DNA of 24,444 nucleotides, from NCBI GenBank assembly GCA_030141605.1, contig JAQGDQ010001815.1:1-24444 (forward strand). The letters are read 5' to 3'. The translations under genes and the position numbers were made by a program. The stretch is from Tubiluchus corallicola. Its lineage: Eukaryota; Priapulida; Priapulimorpha; Priapulimorphida; Tubiluchidae. Numbering within the stretch: the stretch's first letter is position 1; each line of letters opens with the position of its first letter. Positions 20,384 through 23,927 of this stretch are shown piece after piece. Under the pieces are notes generated by a model. That model made no database searches, had not been told where the DNA came from, and worked only from the letters and a program-made list of their open reading frames with translations.

Positions 20384-20942
20384 CAGAACAGTGATAACAC
20401 AAAGTATCTGTCCATCATCGTGTTTTGTGTTTTTCTTTTCTTTAGTTTAGAATTCTTAGCTAATCGTTCCAATTTTTTGATCGCAGGAGTTACTTCCATG
20501 TTGTTTAATGCTTGTTGTACTTAACAGTTCCTCCCGGTACCCGAGTTGATGCCGTTCCGCCTGACGAGACAATTCCGGAATCTTCTCTTGCCTATGAAAG
20601 AAACTGGACTGTTACAGGCGACTATGATTCATACCCTGCGGGCGCTCAGACACGATCACGACATTCTGCTAAACACGATGGACGTCTTCATTAAAGAACC
20701 TCTAGTTGATTGGAAGGCAAGGAATTTTTGTTTGTTTTAGCTGTGATTTGATTGTCGTGCGGAATGTAGGTGGCGTACAGGTCGTTGCAGAAGAAACAGT
20801 GCAGTAAAAACGTGCTGATATGCTGAAATACTCTTAACAAATCACAGTGAAATGCGACTGAGTGTTAATATGAGAATTGTGTTCTGATTTCAGCTCAACG
20901 CTATGAAGCAGATTGAAGCACAGGGTGGCAAAAATGACAAAG
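1179..20942 (+). CDS. PRKDC: DNA-PKcs (DNA-dependent protein kinase catalytic subunit), C-terminal third, 25 plus-strand exons
   Basis: Seen: 25 exons with AG acceptors and GT (once GC) donors join in phase without a stop, giving about 1,259 codons. Along its length the product matches vertebrate DNA-PKcs as I recall it: FISC-type segment, FAT helices ([35 protein letters not shown]), ELEIPGQY, then the kinase domain with [22 protein letters not shown] and [12 protein letters not shown]. Known: DNA-PKcs is a nuclear Ser/Thr kinase of about 4,100 residues, recruited by Ku70/80 to double-strand breaks to bridge ends and regulate Artemis and ligation. The visible part corresponds roughly to human residue 2770 onward, so the HEAT-repeat N-terminus lies upstream of the window. 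The last two exons are inverted (see 23627-23717 and 22629-22833). mTOR, ATM, ATR and SMG1 are excluded because the match is specific to DNA-PKcs in FAT and kinase alike. Introns are not part of the coding sequence. Confidence 0.96.
1305..1698 (+). repeat. 62-bp tandem array spanning an exon end and its 5' splice site
   Basis: Six copies (1305, 1367, 1451, 1513, 1575, 1637) of a 62-bp unit plus one 22-bp partial copy at 1429-1450. Each unit is the last 54 nt of exon 1 (18 codons) plus the first 8 nt of the intron, GTAAATTT. Every copy therefore carries a full donor site (after 1358, 1420, 1504, 1566, 1628, 1690). Copies differ by only a few bases. The unit is not a multiple of three. Confidence 0.97.
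1699..1924. other. Rest of intron 1
   Basis: Ordinary AT-rich intron sequence after the array, ending in the pyrimidine-rich acceptor TATTTTCTGTACAG. Confidence 0.7.
1925..2136 (+). CDS. PRKDC: PRKDC visible exon 2
   Basis: Acceptor TTTTCTGTACAG; donor CACG|GTAGGT; starts phase 0 and ends phase 2. It encodes [10 protein letters not shown] followed by a basic PNKRARTK stretch, which lines up with the human LLLEEALL...AKRVRGKA region, and ends NTWLELAR. Confidence 0.92.
2185..2290 (+). repeat. GA-rich polypurine tract
   Basis: About 100 bases made almost wholly of G and A: (GA)n runs broken by G blocks and GGGAGGGA repeats. It starts about 50 nt after the exon 2 donor. Such mirror-like polypurine DNA can form triplex structures. 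Confidence 0.95.
2379..2517 (+). CDS. PRKDC: PRKDC visible exon 3 (start of FAT domain)
   Basis: Acceptor TTTTACTAG; donor GAGCAG|GTAGGG. The first G completes an Arg codon from exon 2. It encodes [16 protein letters not shown] and [16 protein letters not shown], a TPR-like helical repeat typical of the FAT domain of DNA-PKcs. Confidence 0.95.
2643..2700. repeat. Imperfect palindrome (hairpin) in intron 3
   Basis: Left arm GGCCGGCACGTGTCTCAT pairs with right arm ATGAGACACTGAACCGGCC around a loop of about 20 nt. The arms are more GC-rich than their surroundings. It could be a remnant of a very short inverted-repeat element. Confidence 0.75.
2897..3010. mobile_element. Small inverted-repeat element (MITE-like)
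   Basis: The right arm reads, on the minus strand, GTTACTCGCTTGTGACGTAA. The left arm reads GTTACTTGTG, then TTGTGACGTCAC after a short interruption. The same GTTACTCGCTTG motif occurs at 8539-8550, so this is a dispersed family. No coding capacity. Confidence 0.5.
3228..3510. mobile_element. Probable Tc1/mariner-pogo-type miniature element
   Basis: Left end TA-CAGATAGTCGTCAACTTA; right end on the minus strand CAGTTGTCGAGTTATGACC. These imperfect terminal repeats resemble each other and the CAGT(Y)GTC style of pogo-type ends. The target duplication is unclear because the right TA lies four bases out. Confidence 0.4.
3822..4010 (+). CDS. PRKDC: PRKDC visible exon 4 (FAT domain)
   Basis: Acceptor CTTTTGTAG; donor TATCAG|GTAATT; 63 codons, phase 0 at both ends. 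It encodes [15 protein letters not shown] and [12 protein letters not shown], matching human WVDGEPTEAEKDFWE and DLNKIWSEPFYQ. Confidence 0.96.
4011..4736. other. Intron 4
   Basis: AT-rich; I see no exon, element or repeat of note. Confidence 0.6.
4737..4961 (+). CDS. PRKDC: PRKDC visible exon 5 (FAT domain)
   Basis: Acceptor CTTTGTTTAG; donor CTGCAG|GTGGGT; 75 codons, phase 0. It encodes [22 protein letters not shown] and [17 protein letters not shown], matching the corresponding human FAT helices. Confidence 0.96.
4962..6551. other. Intron 5, the longest but one
   Basis: AT-rich. Its only clear structure is the 29-bp direct repeat at 5875-5903 and 6275-6303, and a small inverted repeat TTTATCACA/TGTGATAAA near 5363 and 5415. 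Confidence 0.6.
5875..6303 (+). repeat. 29-bp exact direct repeat, 400 bp apart
   Basis: The string starting TTAATCATTTTTAG and ending CTTAATATGATAG occurs at 5875-5903 and again at 6275-6303, exactly 400 bp further on. The sequences beyond the repeats are only weakly alike. It may flank an old insertion or mark a duplicated piece. Confidence 0.85.
6552..6660 (+). CDS. PRKDC: PRKDC visible exon 6 (FAT domain)
   Basis: Acceptor TTTGTGTAG; donor AGCG|GTATAT; ends phase 1. It encodes [17 protein letters not shown] and [17 protein letters not shown], matching human LQSVQALTEIQEFISFI. Confidence 0.94.
6661..7219. other. Intron 6
   Basis: AT-rich, with TTAATTATTA-type low-complexity sequence near 6880-6925. 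No exon or element found. Confidence 0.6.
7220..7331 (+). CDS. PRKDC: PRKDC visible exon 7 (FAT domain)
   Basis: Acceptor TTGCTTCTAG; donor AACAG|GTATGT; enters phase 1 and leaves phase 2. It encodes [13 protein letters not shown] and [11 protein letters not shown], matching human NTWTNRYPDA...WDDIITNR. Confidence 0.96.
7381..8281. mobile_element. Non-autonomous pogo/Tigger-like transposon, 901 bp
   Basis: Left end CAGTGGTCGCCGCTTAATAG and right end, on the minus strand, CAGTAGTCGCCGCTTAATAG differ at one base and are each flanked by TA (7379-7380, 8282-8283). These are the hallmarks of the Tc1/mariner superfamily with TA duplication. A GAGTCAATTAAGCG-type motif recurs inside. There is no transposase reading frame. 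It lies in the intron between exons 7 and 8. Confidence 0.88.
8534..8734. repeat. Inverted-repeat pair (MITE-like), 200 bp
   Basis: TTGGGTTACTC (8534-8544) and its exact reverse complement GAGTAACCCAA (8724-8734). The adjoining CGCTTG links it to the element at 2897-3010. It ends about 90 bp before the acceptor of exon 8. Confidence 0.5.
8827..8989 (+). CDS. PRKDC: PRKDC visible exon 8 (FAT domain)
   Basis: Acceptor TGTAAACAG; donor AAACAG|GTAGGT. The first G completes the Arg of NR. It encodes [11 protein letters not shown] and [15 protein letters not shown]. Compared with human it lacks most of the acidic insert between these two parts. Confidence 0.94.
8990..9650. other. Intron 8
   Basis: AT-rich. 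A CTGGGTGTCCCAAAAAATCT string near 9070 looks like a mariner-type end but I found no partner. No exon found. Confidence 0.5.
9651..9792 (+). CDS. PRKDC: PRKDC visible exon 9 (FAT domain)
   Basis: Acceptor ATTTTTTACAG; chosen donor TTTG|GTATTG, phase 1. It encodes [18 protein letters not shown] and [14 protein letters not shown], aligning loosely with the human WVQSYCRL segment. A better-looking internal donor, A|GTAAGG after 9726, is also phase 1. The longer form fits the human spacing better. Confidence 0.8.
9900..9934 (+). CDS. PRKDC: PRKDC visible exon 10, 35-nt microexon
   Basis: Acceptor TTTTTAGTCAG; donor GCCAG|GTATCG. It is needed because exon 9 ends in phase 1 and exon 11 starts in phase 0. 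With this exon the reading is [19 protein letters not shown], comparable in place and length with human LLDENNVSSYLSKN. Starting at the nearer AG (9895) would bring a stop into frame. Confidence 0.7.
10010..10249 (+). CDS. PRKDC: PRKDC visible exon 11 (FAT domain)
   Basis: Acceptor GGTATTTAG; donor CATCAG|GTATTA; 80 codons, phase 0. It encodes [18 protein letters not shown] and [14 protein letters not shown]. Similarity to human is weaker here (about SYLSKNILAF onward), as is usual for this stretch, but the phases and flanking exons fix its place. Confidence 0.85.
10250..10708. other. Intron 11
   Basis: Plain AT-rich intron; nothing else recognised. Confidence 0.6.
10709..10862 (+). CDS. PRKDC: PRKDC visible exon 12 (FAT domain)
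   Basis: Acceptor TGTTTTTTACAG; donor GAAG|GTAGTA; ends phase 1. It encodes [18 protein letters not shown] and [16 protein letters not shown], matching human LADFCDQQLRKEEE. A transposon begins 17 nt past the donor. Confidence 0.93.
10880..11396. mobile_element. Non-autonomous DNA transposon, 517 bp, with TAGTAG flanks
   Basis: The ends are the 13-bp perfect inverted repeat CAGGGATGAGAAT. Immediate flanks are TAGTAG on both sides (10874-10879 and 11397-11402), which looks like a target-site duplication. CAGGGRTG-type ends occur in hAT elements, but those duplicate 8 bp, so the superfamily is unsure. Part of it (about 11094-11190) resembles the right end of the 7381-8281 element. No transposase frame. 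It begins 17 nt after the exon 12 donor. Confidence 0.8.
11566..11729 (+). CDS. PRKDC: PRKDC visible exon 13 (FAT domain)
   Basis: Acceptor GACATTTCAG; donor AGTAAA|GTGAGT. Two bases complete a Glu codon. It encodes [17 protein letters not shown], matching human NSNEARLKFPRLLQIIE almost residue for residue. Confidence 0.97.
11730..12471. other. Intron 13
   Basis: AT-rich; no exon, element or repeat recognised. Confidence 0.6.
12472..12594 (+). CDS. PRKDC: PRKDC visible exon 14 (FAT domain)
   Basis: Acceptor TTTTCTGCAG; donor CCTCAG|GTAAAT; 41 codons, phase 0. It encodes [19 protein letters not shown] and ends HSYPQ, matching human VPCWQFISWISHMVALLD...NYPQ. Confidence 0.97.
12595..13235. 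other. Intron 14, with two simple repeats
   Basis: It contains a (TTTTA)n run at about 12757-12785 and a (GTAAA)n-like run at about 13075-13135 that holds many GTAAAG/GTAAGT strings resembling donor sites. No exon found. Confidence 0.8.
13236..13412 (+). CDS. PRKDC: PRKDC visible exon 15 (end of FAT domain)
   Basis: Acceptor TTTACATGCAG; donor TTTAAT|GTATGT; 59 codons, phase 0. It encodes [17 protein letters not shown] and [16 protein letters not shown]. The last 12 nt and the donor form the first copy of a 28-bp tandem array filling the start of the intron. Confidence 0.95.
13401..13664 (+). repeat. 28-bp tandem array spanning an exon end and its 5' splice site
   Basis: About nine copies start at 13401, 13429, 13457, 13485, 13513, 13540, 13568, 13596 and 13624, with a partial one at 13652. 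Each unit is the last 12 nt of exon 15 (GCATTGTTTAAT) plus 16 nt of intron starting GTATGT. One copy is 27 bp, and one has GTGTGT in place of GTATGT. Read-through from the exon meets a stop (TAA at 13437-13439) within the second copy. Confidence 0.97.
13665..14132. other. Rest of intron 15
   Basis: AT-rich intron after the array, ending in the acceptor TGTTCTTGTAG; nothing else seen. Confidence 0.6.
14133..14318 (+). CDS. PRKDC: PRKDC visible exon 16 (between FAT and kinase)
   Basis: Acceptor TGTTCTTGTAG; donor GCACAG|GTTAGT; 62 codons, phase 0. It encodes [26 protein letters not shown] and [10 protein letters not shown], matching human DWSNDVRAEL...MYERMYAAL...FRRKFIQ. Confidence 0.93.
14492..14551 (+). 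CDS. PRKDC: PRKDC visible exon 17, 60 nt
   Basis: Acceptor TTATTTACAG; donor ACGCAG|GTATTG; 20 codons, phase 0. It encodes [13 protein letters not shown], in line with the human HFGKGGSKLLRM position. Confidence 0.85.
14640..15300 (+). mobile_element. Decayed 3' part of a non-LTR retrotransposon (reverse transcriptase C-terminus)
   Basis: Translated pieces in shifting frames read [40 protein letters not shown], then [20 protein letters not shown], a C-x-C-x8-H-x4-C finger typical of the C-terminus of many LINE polymerases, then [13 protein letters not shown]. Stops and frame changes show it is dead. A piece at about 14870-14990 interrupts it and holds the inverted pair TAATTGGAAT/ATTCCAATTA. 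It is in sense orientation within the intron before exon 18. Confidence 0.75.
15423..15594 (+). CDS. PRKDC: PRKDC visible exon 18
   Basis: Acceptor TTTGTTTTCCAG; donor CCTG|GTATAG; ends phase 1. It encodes [12 protein letters not shown] and FSKELEIPG, matching human LKECSPWMSDFK...RNELEIPG, the linker running into the kinase N-lobe. Confidence 0.96.
15595..16050. other. Intron 18
   Basis: AT-rich; nothing recognised apart from splice sites. Confidence 0.6.
16051..16118 (+). CDS. PRKDC: PRKDC visible exon 19
   Basis: Acceptor GTGTTTTTAG; donor GAAAAG|GTGTGA. Two bases complete a Gly codon. It encodes [16 protein letters not shown] and KGFDEK, matching human [22 protein letters not shown] at the edge of the kinase N-lobe. 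Confidence 0.97.
16409..16629 (+). CDS. PRKDC: PRKDC visible exon 20 (kinase N-lobe)
   Basis: Acceptor CACTTCTTAG; donor ACCAG|GTATTT; ends phase 2. It encodes [19 protein letters not shown], then [20 protein letters not shown]. The Lys of VKGGED is the expected ATP-binding lysine of PIKK kinases, and it is present. Confidence 0.98.
16630..17673. other. Intron 20
   Basis: It holds the transposon at 17105-17616; the first half is plain AT-rich sequence. Confidence 0.8.
17105..17616. mobile_element. Non-autonomous pogo/Tigger-like transposon, 512 bp
   Basis: Left end CAGTCATACCTCGGTTTTC and the right end read on the minus strand are identical over this length. Both sides abut TA (17103-17104, 17617-17618). 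The sub-terminal CTCGTACAAATCGGTTT motif recurs near both ends. This CAGT..TACCTCGGTTTTC end type is widespread in invertebrate genomes. The interior is somewhat GC-richer than the intron and has no transposase frame. It stops 57 nt before exon 21. Confidence 0.9.
17674..17775 (+). CDS. PRKDC: PRKDC visible exon 21 (kinase domain)
   Basis: Acceptor TTTTCTTTCCAG; donor GACAG|GTATGC; enters and leaves in phase 2. It encodes [17 protein letters not shown], matching human LGLIEWLENTVTLKDLL. Confidence 0.97.
17889..18053 (+). CDS. PRKDC: PRKDC visible exon 22 (kinase domain)
   Basis: Acceptor GTCTTACAG; donor CTAAG|GTTCGA; enters and leaves in phase 2. It encodes [17 protein letters not shown] and [20 protein letters not shown], matching human ETVTSFRKRESKVPADLL in its second half. 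Confidence 0.94.
18054..18765. other. Intron 22
   Basis: AT-rich, with an ATTAATTAATTAAC-type run near 18670-18710. No exon or element recognised. Confidence 0.6.
18766..18967 (+). CDS. PRKDC: PRKDC visible exon 23 (kinase catalytic and activation loops)
   Basis: Acceptor TTTCTTTATCAG; donor ACTCAG|GTATTC. It encodes [20 protein letters not shown], the catalytic loop [14 protein letters not shown] with Asp and Asn in place, and the Mg-binding [14 protein letters not shown]. These residues indicate a catalytically competent kinase domain. Confidence 0.99.
18968..20527. other. Intron 23
   Basis: It holds the repeat at 19086-19580 and an (AT)n tract at about 20349-20384; otherwise it is AT-rich sequence without an exon. 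Confidence 0.7.
19086..19580. repeat. Probable interspersed repeat with TCAGGGAAAA motifs
   Basis: Repeated short motifs (CTCAGGGAAAATCCCTGAAAA, AGTCAGGAAAAAAG, GTTAGGGAAAACG near the left, TCAGGGAAAAGTCAGAG near the right) and a right edge GTGGGAACCCTTGTG resemble degenerate dispersed DNA elements of invertebrates. I could not define terminal repeats or a target duplication. Confidence 0.35.
20528..20716 (+). CDS. PRKDC: PRKDC visible exon 24 (kinase C-lobe), GC donor
   Basis: Acceptor TACTTAACAG; donor TGGAAG|GCAAGG, a GC rather than GT 5' splice site; 63 codons, phase 0. It encodes [28 protein letters not shown] and [10 protein letters not shown], almost identical to human. No nearby GT gives a joining phase. 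Confidence 0.96.
20894..20942 (+). CDS. PRKDC: PRKDC visible exon 25, last exon in plus orientation
   Basis: Acceptor TCTGATTTCAG; donor CAAAG|GTATGG; ends phase 1. It encodes [16 protein letters not shown], aligned with human NFEQKMLKKGGSW. Its phase fits the inverted exon at 23627-23717: the G plus AA make Glu. Confidence 0.9.
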
Positions 20943-21334
20943 GTATGGTTTTTGCTTCAAAATACTGCCTCATTTTTTATATAGAAAAAACCCAAAACAA
21001 TGTCAATGCTAGAATATATCAGTATAAGTCATCAGAAGTAGAAATTCTTTCCACTAATTTGCTAGCGATGGGAGGTACCTGTTATTTATCTTCTTGAAAT
21101 CGGTGATGTGTTACTTGAGAAGGAAACAATTTTCTAGCAGACAATGTCAAAGATAAGAAGGCTGAGGGAAAAAACTGGACTTTTAAGTAGTGATTCTTCA
21201 TCTAACGACATTCGTGTTAAACTATTAGAAGCTGCGGGAAAAATTAGTACTGTGAGCGAGCTGCTAGCATTACGAACCAGTGCTGAGCGATTTTAAAACA
21301 TCTTCATTTGAAACACAAGAAAAAACTGTTCGTA

Positions 21335-21340
21335 AATAAA
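21335..21340 (+). terminator. Plus-strand AATAAA downstream of exon 25
   Basis: AATAAA followed by a T-rich stretch. In the arrangement given, plus-strand transcripts leaving exon 25 could be polyadenylated here, since the true last exons are inverted. It may equally be chance. Confidence 0.25.
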
Positions 21341-21369
21341 GTTTAAAAAGTTTGTCTTGAAATTTTATA

Positions 21370-21708
21370 TCACTTGCATGTCGGATTATTACATACAAAC
21401 CGTTTCTTTAGGGTGAACTTTAAAGTTGCCTCTTTCCTCCCCTTTAAATTTGTAATAAAAGGCTTATTGTAGCAACTAAATAATCGAGCAGATTCAAAAT
21501 CAGATCCGATCCGGTAGAGAACATGATTTTGTAATGTATCGAATGGGTTAAGGTAATAAACTGAAGCACCAGTCCAGCTGTGACTGCAGTGATCTTTCGG
21601 GCAAGTATCGTGATTTGGTTCCATGTTAATCGCGTTATTGCACTGAACCAACTGTACCAGTAGAGGAATTATTTTGCTGCATTTTTGCCATGATTTAAAG
21701 TAAAACAA
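21370..21708 (-). other. Unrecognised minus-strand open frame, 112 codons
   Basis: An open frame with coding-like composition and nine cysteines (for example CPKDHCSHSWTGASVYYLN and FVCNNPTC before its stop). It starts at a non-ATG codon. An AG acceptor-like site (GGTACAG) lies shortly inside, so it might be a terminal exon of another gene, a piece of a mobile element, or chance. I recognise no family. Confidence 0.25.
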
Positions 21709-22115
21709 ACAGATGTGCCGCTTTAATATCAGATCTTCTGAGGTTTTTGTTTGTTCTACTTAAGGTCGGCAGTCGCGGTTTTATTTCTGCTGACAATTAC
21801 AATTTGCTTAAAATACTTTTCAAGCGGTGCCATTGCATAGGAAAATTATCGGAAATGTGAAGAGACTTAATGAAACGTTGCCATCATCTCATCATATGTA
21901 ATTTTCTATTTTAAATTCTCACCAGAATGGCAAGTTCCGTCTTTAATGTCTGTGCCAAACACATAAGAATGTTCTGTATCTGTATAAATTATAATACCCA
22001 AATTTTAAATAGATTTAATTATTTTTATCATAAGTTTATTTGCAACTTTTACCTTTTTGATCTCAAAGAATGTTAGTGTTTGTCATTTAAGCGTTTATGT
22101 AAAATTTGTAACGTA

Positions 22116-22282
22116 TAAGTTAGTGTGTATTTAATGTAAGTTAATGTGTATTTAATGTAAGTTAGTGTGTATTTAATGTAAGTTAATGTGTATTTAATGT
22201 AAGTTAGTGTGTATTTAATGTAAGTTAATGTGTATTTAATGTAAGTTAATGTGTATTTAATCTAAGTTAATGTGTATTTTTA
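22116..22282 (+). repeat. 21-bp minisatellite, left array
   Basis: Nearly eight copies of a 21-bp unit that begins GTAAGTTA, continues RTGTGT and ends ATTTAAT. Variation is mostly G/A at one position. Each unit contains GTAAGT, the consensus 5' splice site. The same unit occurs in reverse at 23928-24444. Confidence 0.95.
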
Positions 22283-22428
22283 TAAACACCCAGCACTTTT
22301 TCGTTAACTACTCTGAGACTAAGTACACGTCCACGTGTCAACGAATTTAAAGCTTCCAGTTTGCAACTGTGGTTTACGATTGTGCACATTGTGTAAGGTG
22401 AGAAAAACGAAAAAAACCCAAGGTTCTG

Positions 22429-22434
22429 TTTATT
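22429..22434 (-). terminator. Candidate poly(A) signal of the inverted gene end
   Basis: AATAAA on the minus strand, about 195 nt past the FATC stop. The spacing is reasonable for a short 3' UTR. The motif is common in AT-rich DNA, so this is only likely. Confidence 0.45.
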
Positions 22435-22628
22435 TGTGCTAAAACAATGCATTTTTGTCAGTGTGCAACACGTATATTTTGCTCTCGATTAACTGACTTA
22501 CTGTCCAAGCGCCGATTATATCGATTTATACGTGGTTGTAATCTCAATTAATTATTTTAATTGATTAATCGCCCATCACGAAATACGTATCATGCGCTAA
22601 TCAATACAGACTTGTGCACACGCAAGAA

Positions 22629-22833
22629 CTACATCCAACTCTCCCAGCCGACCCAAACTCGGCCGAGGACGTTTGGATCCGTGGCCTGATCCAGCAAGCA
22701 CGCAACCTGTGTCTCAACGCTTAGTCCGTCCTCGGGTTCCTGTGCACGGATGTTGCTATGGCGATCACCCATGCAAACGGAACACATCTGCTGGAAAGCA
22801 AAATGCCTCCTGTGCCCTAGGGAAAGTTCCGAC
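22629..22833 (-). CDS. PRKDC: PRKDC visible exon 27, inverted (FATC domain and stop)
   Basis: On the minus strand, acceptor GTCATTTTTGCAG leads into [48 protein letters not shown] and ESWM followed by TAG. Human has [46 protein letters not shown] and EPWM. This is the complete C-terminal FATC domain, which PIKK kinases need for activity and stability. Its first base completes a Lys codon with exon 26. The exon is intact but inverted relative to the body of the gene. Confidence 0.97.
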
Positions 22834-23626
22834 CTGCAAAAATGACCTTATTAAAAAGAACTTCAAAGTACTACAAACCACAATTAAAAATAAATTAAAA
22901 AGGTATATTTAACATCAATGTAGGAACAGGGTCTTAAAGAAGAATAGATAGCTAAAAAACAATAGCAAAGTGGTTTAGTGTGCACTTAGCAACTAGTTAA
23001 GCAGTGCTAAGTCTGGCTAGTAAATGAGTGGGTGACTGTTAAGAAAAGTGCTTTTGGCAGTTTCACTTTCTATACTGGTACAGCCATTACACCTCATTGG
23101 GAATCTTCATCTAGTCTCTATGTACATCTAACATGTTTGAGGCGCCTCTGCCGGTTCAGTATTTCAACCTAAATTTATTTTTGGTAATTATCTAGGTTTT
23201 GGTTCTGCCACAATCACATCTGCATCGAGTAACCCTTGCACCAAATGATGACTTCAGACTTATAAAGTGTCAAACTGTATTAAAAAAGGCAATGAATTCA
23301 ATTTTTATGTCCGATACATCATCGTTAACATTTTCGGCTCGCAACTAAAAGACAGTGATGCCAATTAATGATTATGGTACCTCAGTGAAAGAAGATTAGT
23401 TCTGTAAGTCCACAATAGGAATGAAGTGCCGTCATTAGATTCTACGAAGTAACATCATTTCTTTTGGTGATACAAAATTAAATGGGGGAGGAGACAAATT
23501 CTGAAGATGAGATGGAAAAGTAACCAAATGTTCTAGGAATGTAGCATGACAATTGAAATGTCTGTCAAAATGCCAAAGCACACGGCCTGACCACATAGAA
23601 TACTCTTCCAGGAAACAAACACCTAC
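22834..23626 (-). other. Inverted last intron of PRKDC
   Basis: It lies between the donor of inverted exon 26 (GTAGGT) and the acceptor of inverted exon 27 (TTTTTGCAG), both on the minus strand. AT-rich; no other exon or element seen. Confidence 0.85.
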
Positions 23627-23717
23627 TTAGTAATGTGAGCCGGATTTGCTCCCAACAGCTTCTTCTTTGCAACGGAAATCTTCTGTTTGGGGTACCAGTT
23701 CGTGTCTGCGTCATCTT
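23627..23717 (-). CDS. PRKDC: PRKDC visible exon 26, inverted (conserved NWYP segment)
   Basis: On the minus strand, acceptor TTTGCATTCTTTCAG and donor ACTAA|GTAGGT bound a 91-nt exon. It reads EDDADT then [20 protein letters not shown] and AHIT, matching human [24 protein letters not shown] between the kinase domain and FATC. It enters in phase 1, as exon 25 requires, and leaves in phase 2, as the FATC exon requires. It has no stop or damaged splice site. Orientation is opposite to the 25 preceding exons. Confidence 0.95.
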
Positions 23718-23927
23718 CTGAAAGAATGCAAATGAGTTATTGTGCGAAGTTAAGAACATGCAACAATGAAGTGACAATGGACATATTATTGACTAAAAAG
23801 TATGGCTGCCTATAATACCAATCAATCAATCATCTTGGACAAATGTCATCAATTTTTTTTTAAATTTAAAAGACACAAAGTCCCAGATAGGAGTGTACAA
23901 TAAGATGATACTCTTCCAGGGATTGAC

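Larger units (their letters stand above)
20943..22115. other. Sequence between exon 25 and the first inverted array
   Basis: In the plus orientation this is where the next PRKDC intron begins, but no true downstream exon follows on this strand. It contains the minus-strand open frame at 21370-21708 and a plus-strand AATAAA at 21335. Confidence 0.6.

Noticed and set aside
20349-20384. (AT)n tract considered as a promoter or replication element
   Set aside because: It is a simple microsatellite in an intron with nothing else to support a function.
21141-21296. Plus-strand exon encoding GKNW and, in another frame, KLLEAAGKIST, first taken for the missing PRKDC exon with a frameshift
   Set aside because: The true NWYP and FATC exons were found inverted with perfect phase and far better similarity, so a frameshifted copy here is unnecessary. 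It is kept only as a possible cryptic terminal exon.
22622-22723. Plus-strand reading ending in [12 protein letters not shown] that vaguely resembles a FATC tail
   Set aside because: It is the antisense of the real FATC exon on the minus strand, which matches DNA-PKcs over its whole length and ends in GW-ESWM and a stop.
22673-22912. Plus-strand open frame of 79 codons
   Set aside because: It overlaps the minus-strand FATC exon in antisense, starts at a non-ATG codon and is proline- and arginine-rich without a family. It is a shadow.
23565-23777. Minus-strand open frame of 70 codons across exon 26
   Set aside because: It reads the exon in the wrong frame and runs through both splice sites. 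The neighbouring frame carries the conserved NWYP segment.
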